Origin: Methanobacteriota archaeon
Lineage (GTDB): Archaea > Halobacteriota > Methanomicrobia > Methanomicrobiales > Methanoculleaceae
Assembly (NCBI GenBank): GCA_023457135.1
Contig: JAEWMO010000163.1
Span: forward strand, 1-25,292
Direction of reading: 5' to 3'
DNA length: 25,292 nucleotides
Part shown: one piece after another, positions 8,091 to 15,268 of the stretch
How positions within the stretch are numbered: the stretch's first letter is position 1
How the letters are laid out: every line of letters starts with the position of its first letter
Program-made: the position numbers and the translations under genes
Notes under the pieces: generated by a model
Seen by the model: only the letters and a program-made list of their open reading frames with translations
Told to the model about the DNA's origin: nothing
The model's database searches: none

Positions 8091-8114
8091 CTTCGTTATT
8101 CAACTCATAATACG

Positions 8115-9035
8115 ATGGAAAACGCGCTCTTTTCCGAATGGCTCGAACGCTTCAGCAGTTACCTCCGGATGCGGAATTACTCCCCCCGGACCATCAAGAA
8201 GTACGGGCAGACCATCGAACGCTTCGCCCGGTATACCTGGCTCCGGCAGCACCCGGGCCCTGATGGGGGTATCGACGAGGCTGCCTTCGAGGCTGCTCCC
8301 CTGGATGCCGATGTGAACGTCACTGCGGCCCTGGTCACGGATTTCTTCTCGTTCCTCTCGGAGAAGCGGGAGTATAAGCCGAAGACTCTCCACCGGATGG
8401 TCTCGACGCTCTCGTCGTTCTACCGCTACCTCTATGCACAGGGCGTCGTTGTCGCAAACCCTATGCTCGGGGTGGAACGGCCCCGGATCAAGAATCAGGA
8501 ACTGAAATACCTCAAACACAGCCAGGTGATCCGCCTGATCAACTCCATCGAGAGCGGCCGGAATAAACTGATCGTCCGTCTCATCTACGCCACGGGCGTC
8601 CGTGTCTCGGAGCTCTGTTCGATACGTGTCGAGGATATCGATTTCGAGGAGCAGACGATACGGGTTAAGGGAAAAGGGGACAAAATCCGGACTGTCTTCG
8701 TCGACGATGAGACGCTCGAGCAGATTGACGGGTTCATCGGCAACACAATCGAGGGGCCGCTCTTCGTGGGTCAGCAAGGCAATCCCCTCTCTCCGCGGAC
8801 CGTGCAGCATCTCTTCAAGCAATGCGCTCCTGCAGGGATTACGCCCCATAAAATCCGCCATTCCTACGCGAGCGAGCTCTACCGGCGCTCAAAGAACCTC
8901 CGTGTCGTTCAGGAGAACCTGGGGCACTCCTCCATCAAGACGACCGAGATCTACCTGCATACGGACCTCGATGAGCGGAGAAACGTCTATAAGCAGTATT
9001 TCCCGCTCTCGAACGGGAAGAGATCCGGCGAGTGA
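8115..9035 (+). CDS. xerA: Xer-type tyrosine recombinase (XerA-like)
   Basis: This 306-residue protein has the two-domain layout of archaeal XerA. The N-terminal SAM-like DNA-binding domain contains MRNYSPRTIKKYGQTIERF and LSSFYRYL. The C-terminal catalytic domain has all the expected residues: Arg163 in ATGVRVSEL, the beta-hairpin Lys187 in VKGKGDK, His245 and Arg248 in HKIRHSYASEL, His271 in NLGHSS, and the nucleophile Tyr280 in TTEIYLH. In archaea XerA resolves chromosome dimers at dif; integron- or phage-type integration is the alternative. I chose the ATG at 8115 over one at 8088 because of the spacing to the TATA-like box. No Shine-Dalgarno is visible at either. The gene lies after a long gene-free stretch and before sugar-nucleotide genes. 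I see no integrated element or att repeats, so a housekeeping role is likelier. Confidence 0.88.
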   Translation: MENALFSEWLERFSSYLRMRNYSPRTIKKYGQTIERFARYTWLRQHPGPDGGIDEAAFEAAPLDADVNVTAALVTDFFSFLSEKREYKPKTLHRMVSTLSSFYRYLYAQGVVVANPMLGVERPRIKNQELKYLKHSQVIRLINSIESGRNKLIVRLIYATGVRVSELCSIRVEDIDFEEQTIRVKGKGDKIRTVFVDDETLEQIDGFIGNTIEGPLFVGQQGNPLSPRTVQHLFKQCAPAGITPHKIRHSYASELYRRSKNLRVVQENLGHSSIKTTEIYLHTDLDERRNVYKQYFPLSNGKRSGE

Positions 9036-9255
9036 CGGAATGCCGATAAACTGTATGATGCTATATTGGCGTGGGGCGACGGGGGATCGATCGTTCCCTC
9101 GCAGTGCCCTGCAATCGCCAGGGTTGGCCTGCCGGGGGTGGTGCCGGCCCCGTTTGTCTACCTGATTCAACTCCGCGAAGAGAGCCCGGACTCTCTCCAC
9201 CCGGCTTCTCGCATCTGGCAACGCTCAAATTGGAGGAGCACCTACCCTATCGGTT
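9036..9255. other. Spacer between xerA and epimerase
   Basis: No gene is seen. A hairpin AGAGAG/CTCTCT with a six-base loop lies at 9179-9196. GGAGGAG stands at 9232-9238, 17 nt before the epimerase ATG, which is too far for an ordinary Shine-Dalgarno. No clear TATA box was found. Confidence 0.4.
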
Positions 9256-10200
9256 ATGCGCTACATCGTCACGGGCGGGGCCGGGTTCATCGGGTCAAAC
9301 CTTGCAGATACGCTGGCACAGCACCACGAGGTCGTGATCATCGACGACCTCACCTCCGGACGGCGTGAGAACATCGAGCACCTCATCGACAACTCCCGGG
9401 TGACCTTCGTCGAGGGGAGCGTCACCGACCTCGACGTCCTGATGGAGGCCTTTGACGGTGCGGACGGCATCTTCCACCAGGCGGCCGTCGCCTCGGTCCC
9501 CCGCTCCGTGAAAGACCCGCTCGAGACGAACGCGGTGAACGCGGCAGGGACCGTGAATGTCCTCTGGGCCGCAAAGGAGTGCGGGGTTCCGGCGGTCGTC
9601 GCGGCCTCCACCTCGGCGATCTATGGGGACGACCCGGCCTTTCCCAAGCGGGAAGCGATGGCGCCGACACCGCTCTCTCCTTATGCGGTCTCAAAGCTCG
9701 CAGGCGAGTACTATGGAAAGGTCTTTGCCGACCTCTATGGTATCCGGACGACATTCCTCCGCTACTTCAATGTCTTCGGGCCCCGACAGGACCCGAACTC
9801 CGAGTACGCGGCAGTGATCCCGAAGTTCATCACCCGGCTCCTCTCCGGGAAGCCGCCGATCATCTATGGCGACGGGGAGCAGACCCGCGACTTCATCTTC
9901 GTCGCCGACGTCGTCAGGGCAAACATCATGGCGATGGAGAGCGGCGCTTCCGGCGTCTTCAACGTCGCCGGGGGTCGCCGGATCAGCCTCAACGAACTCG
10001 CCGCCAGCCTCTCGGAGATCACCGGCATACACCAGCGGCCGGTATACGAGCCCCCGCGAGCAGGGGATGTGCGTGACTCTCTTGCGGACATAGCCCGGGC
10101 CCGCGAGGCTTTCGGTTTCTCCCCCCGCTACACCCTTGACGAGGGGCTCCGCGAGACCGTGGGCTGGTTCCGCGACGGCAGTGCCGGGCCGCACCGGTGA
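9256..10200 (+). CDS. NAD-dependent nucleotide-sugar epimerase/dehydratase (GalE/WbpP-like)
   Basis: This 314-residue extended short-chain dehydrogenase has the NAD-binding motif TGGAGFIGS at residues 6-14. The catalytic Ser is near 118-120 (AASTSAIYG), with Tyr143 and Lys147 in SPYAVSK. The substrate region GPRQDPNSEYAAVIPKFI and the later YGDGEQTRDFIFVADV are typical of UDP-glucose and UDP-GlcNAc 4-epimerases. It probably inverts C4 of a UDP-hexose for surface polysaccharide or S-layer glycan synthesis, consistent with ManC nearby. Exact substrate cannot be read by eye. The N-terminus MRYIVTGGAGFIGS is canonical, so the start is sound despite a poorly spaced purine-rich box upstream. Confidence 0.9.
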   Translation: MRYIVTGGAGFIGSNLADTLAQHHEVVIIDDLTSGRRENIEHLIDNSRVTFVEGSVTDLDVLMEAFDGADGIFHQAAVASVPRSVKDPLETNAVNAAGTVNVLWAAKECGVPAVVAASTSAIYGDDPAFPKREAMAPTPLSPYAVSKLAGEYYGKVFADLYGIRTTFLRYFNVFGPRQDPNSEYAAVIPKFITRLLSGKPPIIYGDGEQTRDFIFVADVVRANIMAMESGASGVFNVAGGRRISLNELAASLSEITGIHQRPVYEPPRAGDVRDSLADIARAREAFGFSPRYTLDEGLRETVGWFRDGSAGPHR

Positions 10201-10321
10201 TCCGGGTCTCCTGCCTCCCGGCAGGGAACCCCGCCCTTCTTCCTTGAGTGTCCCGGAAGCCCCCGGGCATCCGGCATATCGAGACCGGCCCGCTCCAATC
10301 CTGACTGACAACTGGCAGGAA

Positions 10322-10331
10322 CTTATATATC
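10322..10331 (+). promoter_or_regulatory. TATA box of the TPR gene
   Basis: CTTATATATC is followed by an expected start near 10350. GAGGT at 10354-10358 then lies 8 nt before the ATG at 10367. The TPR gene therefore has its own promoter instead of depending on read-through from the epimerase. Confidence 0.6.
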
Positions 10332-10366
10332 TTCATCCTGCAGTATGGGGTGCGAGGTAGCGACGT

Positions 10367-10813
10367 ATGCCCCGATTGGTTACACCGGAGATCCGCCGTA
10401 CAGGTGACGGCGAGAGAGATGTGTCACGGGCGTACAACAATACAGTTGTCGAGAACCCGCATGACCCGACAATCCTGAACAACAGAGGCGTGACGCTTGA
10501 GCGGCAGGGACGCTACGAGGAGGCCCTCGCTGCATTCAGTGCGGCCCTCCTCTGCGACAACGACGACATCTACGCCTGGAACAACCGGGCGGTGATCCTC
10601 ACCCGGCTCGGCCGCCTCCAGGAGGCGGTGCTTGCCTGCACGCAGGCGCTCGCGATCGACAGGTCGTGCGTCTTTGCCTGGGTCACGTACGGCACGGTGC
10701 TCGGCAGGCTCGGGAAGTACCCGGAGGCGGAGTCCGCTCTCGCGGTCGCAGAAGACCTCGACCCGCAGGCGCGGGCGCTCTACCCCGGAACCCTGACGAT
10801 GACCCGGGCGTGA
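10367..10813 (+). CDS. Small TPR-repeat protein
   Basis: This 148-residue soluble protein contains about three tetratricopeptide repeats, near residues 35-66, 69-100 and 103-134. They show the usual W/N-x-x-G/A, G-x-Y/L-x-E-A and A-x-x-x-D pattern, for example LNNRGVTLERQGRYEEAL and AWNNRAVILTRLGRLQEAV. TPRs form protein-binding scaffolds; no enzymatic residues are visible. It lies between a sugar epimerase and manC but has its own TATA box, so a shared function is only a possibility. The 5' end has a well-spaced GAGGT ribosome site. Confidence 0.85.
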   Translation: MPRLVTPEIRRTGDGERDVSRAYNNTVVENPHDPTILNNRGVTLERQGRYEEALAAFSAALLCDNDDIYAWNNRAVILTRLGRLQEAVLACTQALAIDRSCVFAWVTYGTVLGRLGKYPEAESALAVAEDLDPQARALYPGTLTMTRA

Positions 10814-10953
10814 GCGGGGCTCTCCTGCCCTTCCCTTGTCGGGTGGATGAGTGCGGGAAGCCACCTGCCACCCGGGGTGTCCTGGCTGATACACTCTCCG
10901 CTGCGATACGAGGGGTGGCTGTACCGGGATCCGTCTCCCCGGAAACCCTTACG

Positions 10954-10962
10954 CTTTTATCC
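10954..10962 (+). promoter_or_regulatory. Possible TATA box of manC
   Basis: CTTTTATCC would place the start near 10980-10985, ahead of the GGAG at 11004-11007. The 176-bp gap before manC is otherwise featureless. Confidence 0.4.
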
Positions 10963-11016
10963 CCCATACGTAATAGAGTATAGAATCGAGTGCCCTGCGG
11001 CACGGAGCCCGAGCCA

Positions 11017-12366
11017 ATGAAGACGCTCATACTTGCAGGCGGGAGCGGCACCCGTCTCTTCCCGCTCTCACGGGAACACTACCCGAAACAGTTCATCCCG
11101 CTGGTCGATGACGAGTCCCTCTTTCAGAAGACCGTGAGGAGGTCGCTCCTCTTCTCCTCGCCGCAGGATATCGCCATCGTCACGAACACAGAGCACCGGT
11201 TCCTGGTCCGGGATCAGCTCGCCGCCATCGGGTGCGACTGCCGTGTCCTCGTGGAGCCGGTGGGCAGAAACACCCTGCCGGCAATCTACTACGGCGTCAG
11301 GGAGGTTGCCGAAGACGGGGCCGGGACGGTCGCGGTGCTGCCCTCGGACCACCTGATCACGGCGACCGGACCGTTCCACGAGGCGTTCCGCCGGGCGGAG
11401 CGGCTCGCGAGGGACTATCTGGTGGTCTTCGGGGTGCGGCCGACCTCGCCGCACACCGGATATGGCTATATCCGGCCGGGCGAGCCTCTCACGGACGGCT
11501 CAGCCGTGGACGCCTTTGTCGAGAAGCCGGATCTCCCTACCGCGGAGCGCTACGTTGCAGACGGTTACCTCTGGAACTCCGGCATGTTCTGCTTCGATGC
11601 CGGACTCTTCCTTGCCGAGTGTGAGTCGTGCGCCCCCGAGGTCGTCCGGGCGTTCGAGCAGCCCGTCGAAGAGGCGTATCGTGCAGCCCCAGCGCTCTCC
11701 ATCGACTACGGGATCATGGAGAAGACCCGGCGGGCCGCGGTCGTGCCGCTCGAGGCCGACTGGAACGATGTCGGGAACTTCGACGCGCTTTATGCCGCCC
11801 TGCAAAAGAACGGAAACGGCAATGCTGTCAGGGGCGAACATATCGAGATCGACTCCTCGGACAACCTGATCCTTGCCGACCGGCTGATCGCCACCGTCGG
11901 GGTCCGCAACCTCGCGATCGTCGAGACGAAGGACGCGATCCTGGTTGCCGACCGGGACGAGGCCCAGCGCGTGGGGGAGATTGCAAAAGCCCTCCGCGAG
12001 AAGGGGGACTCCCGTGCATACTTCCACACGCAGGTCCACCGGCCCTGGGGCTCCTATACGAATCTCGAGGAGGGGCGGGCGTATAAGATCAAGCGGGTCA
12101 CCGTCCCCCCCAGCCGCCGACTATCGCTGCAGATGCACCACCACCGCTCCGAGCACTGGGTGGTCGTCACCGGGTGCGCCGAGGTGACGATCGGTGAGAA
12201 AACGTATCTCCTCAGGAACGGCGAGTCCACCTTCGTCCCTGCGGGGACGGTCCACCGGCTCGCGAACCCCGGTCTCCTGCCGCTCGAACTGATCGAAGTG
12301 CAGATCGGGGAGTATACCGGCGAGGACGACATCGTCCGGTTCGAGGACGACTTCGAGCGGGCGTGA
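11017..12366 (+). CDS. manC: Mannose-1-P guanylyltransferase / mannose-6-P isomerase (type II PMI-GMP)
   Basis: This 449-residue bifunctional enzyme makes GDP-mannose from fructose-6-P-derived mannose. The N-terminal nucleotidyltransferase has LAGGSGTRLFPLS near residues 6-18, YPKQFI, NTLPAIYYG and FVEKPDLP. The C-terminal cupin isomerase domain (from about residue 345) begins with RPWGSYTNLEEG. It contains the metal-binding QMHHHRSEHWVVVTG and VPAGTVHRLAN. Both halves look complete. A GTG at 10990 would add nine residues. The ATG at 11017 gives the canonical MKTLILAGG start with GGAG nine bases upstream. With the epimerase upstream it points to surface-glycan precursor synthesis. Mannose donors are also needed for archaeal glycolipids. 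Confidence 0.93.
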   Translation: MKTLILAGGSGTRLFPLSREHYPKQFIPLVDDESLFQKTVRRSLLFSSPQDIAIVTNTEHRFLVRDQLAAIGCDCRVLVEPVGRNTLPAIYYGVREVAEDGAGTVAVLPSDHLITATGPFHEAFRRAERLARDYLVVFGVRPTSPHTGYGYIRPGEPLTDGSAVDAFVEKPDLPTAERYVADGYLWNSGMFCFDAGLFLAECESCAPEVVRAFEQPVEEAYRAAPALSIDYGIMEKTRRAAVVPLEADWNDVGNFDALYAALQKNGNGNAVRGEHIEIDSSDNLILADRLIATVGVRNLAIVETKDAILVADRDEAQRVGEIAKALREKGDSRAYFHTQVHRPWGSYTNLEEGRAYKIKRVTVPPSRRLSLQMHHHRSEHWVVVTGCAEVTIGEKTYLLRNGESTFVPAGTVHRLANPGLLPLELIEVQIGEYTGEDDIVRFEDDFERA

Positions 12367-12441
12367 GGAGGCCCGGCGGTGCCGGTCTACCGGCATCCCT
12401 CCGCCTGCTTCCCATGCCCGCTACAAAATCGATATAATCTC

Positions 12442-12481
12442 CCGGCACATAGTACTTGAGAGCTGGTACCTGTGGTGCCGG
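12442..12481 (+). repeat. Hairpin upstream of tRNA-Gln
   Basis: CCGGCAC at 12442-12448 pairs with GTGCCGG at 12475-12481. A second helix of GTAC (12452-12455) with GTAC (12466-12469) sits inside it, below a ten-base loop. It lies between manC and the tRNA and could be a manC 3' structure or part of the tRNA leader. A TATA-like GATATAATC at about 12431-12439 precedes it. No T-tract follows directly. Confidence 0.45.
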
Positions 12482-12502
12482 TCATTCGAGTTCACTTCTC
12501 TC

Positions 12503-12575
12503 ACCCCCGTAGTGTAGTGGTCAATCATGCAGGACTTTGGATCCGGCGACGGCGGTTCGAATCCGCCCGGGGGTA
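12503..12575 (+). tRNA. tRNA-Gln (anticodon UUG)
   Basis: A full 73-nt cloverleaf can be drawn. The acceptor stem ACCCCCG/CGGGGGT is perfect over 7 bp with discriminator A. The D-arm is GTG/CAT. The anticodon stem CAGGA/TCCGG encloses the loop CTTTGGA, giving anticodon TTG. The variable loop is CGAC and the T-arm is GGCGG-TTCGAAT-CCGCC. CCA is not encoded and no intron is present. One oddity is an A-G mismatch at 28-42 in the anticodon stem. The first pair A1-U72 is typical of archaeal tRNA-Gln, which is charged with Glu and then amidated by GatDE. The spacer to the next gene (12576-12811) holds a T-rich patch near 12611-12616 and a TATA-like GTATATG at about 12726, and nothing more that I recognise. 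Confidence 0.93.
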
Positions 12576-12811
12576 CTGGGACACGGAGTTTGAATCCTCC
12601 GGAACGGCATGCCTCTTTTCCACCGGACGACTGAACATTGCTGCACAGGAGCGACCCGGCCGGTCTTCGTTGCTTCAAAGTCCGCTGTGTGCTTCGGCGA
12701 TTGCAGCGCTGTCCTGCCTGCCGGCGTATATGCGAGTAACTCGCCGTCACTCTCACCCCGTTTTGCGGCGAAACCGGAAGAGATTTCCTGGCGCACGAAG
12801 AGCATACGAGG

Positions 12812-13207
12812 ATGACCGCTCTCTCCCCCCTCCTGATCACCCCCTGCGGCATAAACTGCGGGCTCTGCATCGCCTACCTGCGGGAGAAGAACAGGTGCCC
12901 GGGCTGCCGGACGAGTGATGCCGGCAGGCTGAGCGCGTATTGCGCCCGGTGCAGGCTCCGGCAGTGCGAAGAACGTACGGGGGAGTACTGCTACGAATGC
13001 GCCGGATATCCCTGCACGCGGCTGAAGCACCTGGATAAGCGCTACGCAAAATACCGGACGAGCGTGCTTGAGAACCTGCGCGAGATACGGGAGAAGGGAG
13101 TTGTGGAGTTCGTCAAACAGGAGGAGGTCCGCTGGAGATGCCCGGAGTGCGGACATACTCTCAGCATGCACAGGGACCGCTGCCTGCACTGCGGCCGGGC
13201 GTGGTGA
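12812..13207 (+). CDS. Cys-rich DUF3795 protein
   Basis: This 131-residue protein opens with the DUF3795 signature TPCGINCGLCIAYL. It carries 15 cysteines: 12, 16, 19, 29, 32, 44, 47, 52, 60, 63, 68, then 110, 113, 124 and 127. The first eleven fit the family's metal-binding core; the last four form a separate zinc-ribbon-like CPEC...CLHC at the C-terminus. Metal binding is inferred from spacing. The function of DUF3795 is unknown; members are frequent in anaerobes. GAGG abuts the ATG too closely to act as a ribosome site, so the start rests on the canonical N-terminus. No operon partner is evident. Confidence 0.85.
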   Translation: MTALSPLLITPCGINCGLCIAYLREKNRCPGCRTSDAGRLSAYCARCRLRQCEERTGEYCYECAGYPCTRLKHLDKRYAKYRTSVLENLREIREKGVVEFVKQEEVRWRCPECGHTLSMHRDRCLHCGRAW

Positions 13208-13397
13208 GGAGGGAGCATCGCCCCCCCGCCACCGGTTTCTCTGTCTACGCGATGACTATTCGTCGCCGAAACCTGCATTCGTCATGTATGGGGTCTGGAG
13301 GCTGGAAGATGACTCCGTTGCGCCGGTTCTGTCTTGTGTGAGGCATAGCCGCACCTCTCCCGGAATCCCGAACGCCCTGTAACTCCCCTGAGTTCCA

Positions 13398-13411
13398 CAT
13401 ATTTCTTAAGG
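13398..13411 (+). promoter_or_regulatory. Possible TATA box of the antiporter gene
   Basis: CATATTTCTTAAGG lies 26-39 bp before the ATG at 13437. GGAG at 13429-13432 is only 4 nt from that ATG, so the leader would be very short. The 229-bp gap before it contains no gene that I can support. Confidence 0.4.
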
Positions 13412-13436
13412 CCTCCCGATCGAATCATGGAGTATA

Positions 13437-14618
13437 ATGGAAAGTGCGTTATCTATCGAACTCCAGGTGAGCCTCCTCCTCTTCCTCGCGCTCGCCGGCT
13501 ACCTCCTGGCATCCAGGATCAACCAGTCGGCGACGATCGGAGCCATCCTCGTGGGGATCCTGGTAGGACCGAGCGTGCTCGGCCTGATCACCTACACGGA
13601 CTTTGTTGCGAGCCTGGCGCACATGGGAGCGATCATCCTCCTCTTCGCCATCGGGTTCGAGTTCAGTCTCAAGGATATCCTCACGCCTCGTAACGGCGTC
13701 ATATCATTCTTCGGCGTGGTCGTCCCGTGGGTGGGAGGCTACGCCGTCGCCGTCCTGTTCGGGTTCGACTTCGCAACGGCAGTCTTTGTCGGCACGGCGC
13801 TTACCGCGACGAGTACCGCCATCACCGCGAACGTCCTCAAGGAGATCGGTATGCTCCAGACCGAGGCGGCGAAGGCGATCATCGGTGCAGCGGTCGTCGA
13901 CGATATCCTCTCCCTGCTCGCGCTCTCCGTCACCCTGGACCTGGTGACCGGGGGAGTCGCGCTCGGGTCGCTCATCCAGACGATCGCCATAGCTCTGGCT
14001 TTTGTCGCCGTCGCCGGTACGGTCGGGGTCCTCGTCGTACGAAGACTCATCCACCGGATGGAGGCATCTGCCCTGACGAAACAGTACCCCGGTTTTGTCT
14101 TCATCTTTGCCCTGATGCTGGCGTTCTTCTACGCGATGATCGCCGACCTCATCGGTCTATCGGGGATCATCGGGGCGTTCCTCGCCGGAATTGCCTTCAG
14201 CGATGTCGAACTCCGGCAGAGTAAGAGCGTCAAACTGGGCGCGGAATACTTCGAGATCGTTTTCGCCTCGATCTTTTTCATATCGCTCGGCATCCTGGTC
14301 GATATTCAGGCACTCACCTCCGAGATCGCTCTCTTCGTTGCGGTGCTGACCGTGGTCGCTCTCGCCACCAAGATCGTCGGGTGCGGCCTCCCTGCCTGGC
14401 TGATGGGGATGTGCCGGGAAGACTCGCTCATCGTCGGATTCGGGATGGCGGCACGGGGAGAAGTGACGATGATCATCGCGCTTATCGGGTTGAACGCAGG
14501 ATTCATCGACCAGGGCATCTTTGTAGCCTGCATCCTGATGAGCCTGTTGACCACCCTCATCACCCCGATCGTCTACCGGAACTGGTTCTTCAAGGGTGCC
14601 TACTGCGCCACGGAGTGA
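13437..14618 (+). CDS. Na+(K+)/H+ antiporter, CPA2 family
   Basis: This 393-residue integral membrane protein has about 12 hydrophobic segments running almost end to end. CPA2 features are clear: GAILVGILVGPSVLG near residues 35-49, the unwound-helix TATSTAIT at about 123-130, the ion-binding pair Asp155-Asp156 in AAVVDDILSLL, GAFLAGIAFSD, and the basic residue of ARGEVTMIIALIG in the late helix. The Asp-Asp pair suggests electrogenic Na+/H+ exchange as in NapA/NhaA, important for sodium balance in methanogens. It ends close to the typical membrane-domain length, so no regulatory RCK/TrkA domain is attached. The gene is monocistronic, bounded by its own start region and a strong terminator. 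Confidence 0.93.
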   Translation: MESALSIELQVSLLLFLALAGYLLASRINQSATIGAILVGILVGPSVLGLITYTDFVASLAHMGAIILLFAIGFEFSLKDILTPRNGVISFFGVVVPWVGGYAVAVLFGFDFATAVFVGTALTATSTAITANVLKEIGMLQTEAAKAIIGAAVVDDILSLLALSVTLDLVTGGVALGSLIQTIAIALAFVAVAGTVGVLVVRRLIHRMEASALTKQYPGFVFIFALMLAFFYAMIADLIGLSGIIGAFLAGIAFSDVELRQSKSVKLGAEYFEIVFASIFFISLGILVDIQALTSEIALFVAVLTVVALATKIVGCGLPAWLMGMCREDSLIVGFGMAARGEVTMIIALIGLNAGFIDQGIFVACILMSLLTTLITPIVYRNWFFKGAYCATE

Positions 14619-14645
14619 TGCAGGCCTTCTTCCTGCATCCTTTTT
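14617..14645 (+). terminator. Intrinsic-type terminator after the antiporter gene
   Basis: GATGCAGG pairs with CCTGCATC (8 bp, 7-base loop) and is followed by CC and T5. The stem begins inside the antiporter stop codon. This is a bacterial-looking hairpin plus U-tract; archaea generally need only the U-tract. Confidence 0.75.
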
Positions 14646-14687
14646 CAGAATAGGTCTGCCAGGGTCTACTTCACGTTGGAGGAAATT

Positions 14688-14703
14688 GGGGCTGTGGGGC
14701 CCC
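14688..14703 (-). terminator. Weak terminator-like hairpin after the rubrerythrin-like gene
   Basis: On the minus strand GGGGC pairs with GCCCC across a six-base loop just after the stop codon, followed by AATTTCC. The T-run is short, so termination here is uncertain. Confidence 0.35.
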
Positions 14704-14704
14704 C

Positions 14705-15160
14705 TCACCAGGCTTCCGGGAACGCCATGTTGGTGTAGATGTCTTCCAGGCGCGCCTTGTGGCCCCGCTCCATCGCGGCAAGGCTCTCGAAGAGCTCGAT
14801 CTGCTCCGGATCCACGCTCAGGCTCGCGAGCTGGGTGTACATCTGCATCGCGTCGAGCTCTTTCCGGATCGCGATGACCAGGCCGTCGAGCGGCTTTAAG
14901 TCCGCCGAGAGCGGCGGGGTCTCCAGGGTCTCTGCCACCTTGTAGTCGCGCTTCGTGTTGAAACCAAGCTTCGCCGGCTCTTTCGTGAGGAAGCCCTCGA
15001 GGGTCTTCCTGTGCTGGCTCTCCTCACCGGCAAGCTCGTTGAAGAGGCCTTTCAGGCTCTCGTCCGTCACTTTCTCCCGGACTGTCCGGTAGAAGGTGTA
15101 GGCCTCGATCTCTCTTTCGATGGCATTCGATATGATTGAACGGTATTCTTCGGCATCCAT
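14705..15160 (-). CDS. Rubrerythrin-like diiron (ferritin-like) protein
   Basis: This 151-residue all-helical protein shows the two paired iron-binding patterns of the ferritin-like fold. The first half has EREIEAYTFY and then EESQH near residue 50 (ExxH). The second half has IRKELDAMQMY and then AAMERGHKARLE near residue 130. There is no C-terminal rubredoxin domain, so it is not a full classical rubrerythrin. The family typically removes peroxide or stores and senses iron in anaerobes; peroxide defence is an inference. It has its own promoter and is transcribed convergently with the antiporter. The leader from the predicted start is only about 15 nt, with no clear Shine-Dalgarno sequence. 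Confidence 0.88.
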   Translation of the reverse strand: MDAEEYRSIISNAIEREIEAYTFYRTVREKVTDESLKGLFNELAGEESQHRKTLEGFLTKEPAKLGFNTKRDYKVAETLETPPLSADLKPLDGLVIAIRKELDAMQMYTQLASLSVDPEQIELFESLAAMERGHKARLEDIYTNMAFPEAW

Positions 15161-15194
15161 GGGTTATGCACCGGGGGAGAGTAGCATCCGGGGC

Positions 15195-15206
15195 TCTTAA
15201 ACCTTA
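15195..15206 (-). promoter_or_regulatory. TATA-like box of the rubrerythrin-like gene
   Basis: The minus strand reads AAGGTTTAAGAG. The expected start near 15175 gives a leader of about 15 nt to the ATG at 15160. Confidence 0.5.
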
Positions 15207-15268
15207 TTGGGCCGGGCTCCCGTAGCGTCCCGGGCAGCGGACGGGGTGGTCCGGGTGGTGGCCGTGGT

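Larger units (their letters stand above)
6624..8114. other. 1.5-kb region without a convincing protein gene
   Basis: All open frames here overlap one another on both strands. They are rich in Pro, Arg, Gly and Ser, lack recognisable motifs and look like chance frames in GC-rich DNA; the longest is 223 residues at 7216-7887. The stretch holds TATA-like boxes at about 6780, 7442 and 7802. It also has a hairpin with a T4 tail at 6821-6841, a G-run cluster at 6938-6972, degenerate direct repeats at 7241-7341 and the candidate RNA at 7470-7640. I see no tRNA, rRNA, SRP or RNase P signature and no mobile-element ends. Confidence 0.6.

Noticed and set aside
8075..8110. dif-like site just before xerA (TTGATATG...TTATTCAA)
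   Set aside because: Only TTGA/TCAA is symmetric. The right arm lacks TTATATC, so it does not match the archaeal dif pattern.
12428..12455. GATATAA near 12431 as a dif half-site
   Set aside because: No matching TTATATC arm follows at a six-base spacing.
12585..12605. Second tRNA T-arm-like sequence (GGAGTTTGAATCCTCC) after tRNA-Gln
   Set aside because: No acceptor, D or anticodon arm can be built around it. It is too short to claim a tRNA remnant or an attachment site.
8115..13207. Genomic island integrated at tRNA-Gln with XerA as integrase
   Set aside because: The recombinase is 3.5 kb from the tRNA, no direct repeat of the tRNA 3' end was found elsewhere, and the intervening genes are chromosomal sugar genes.
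13240..13300. C/D box-like RNA (GCGATGA)
   Set aside because: The C box has a mismatch, and no D, C' or D' boxes lie at the expected distances.
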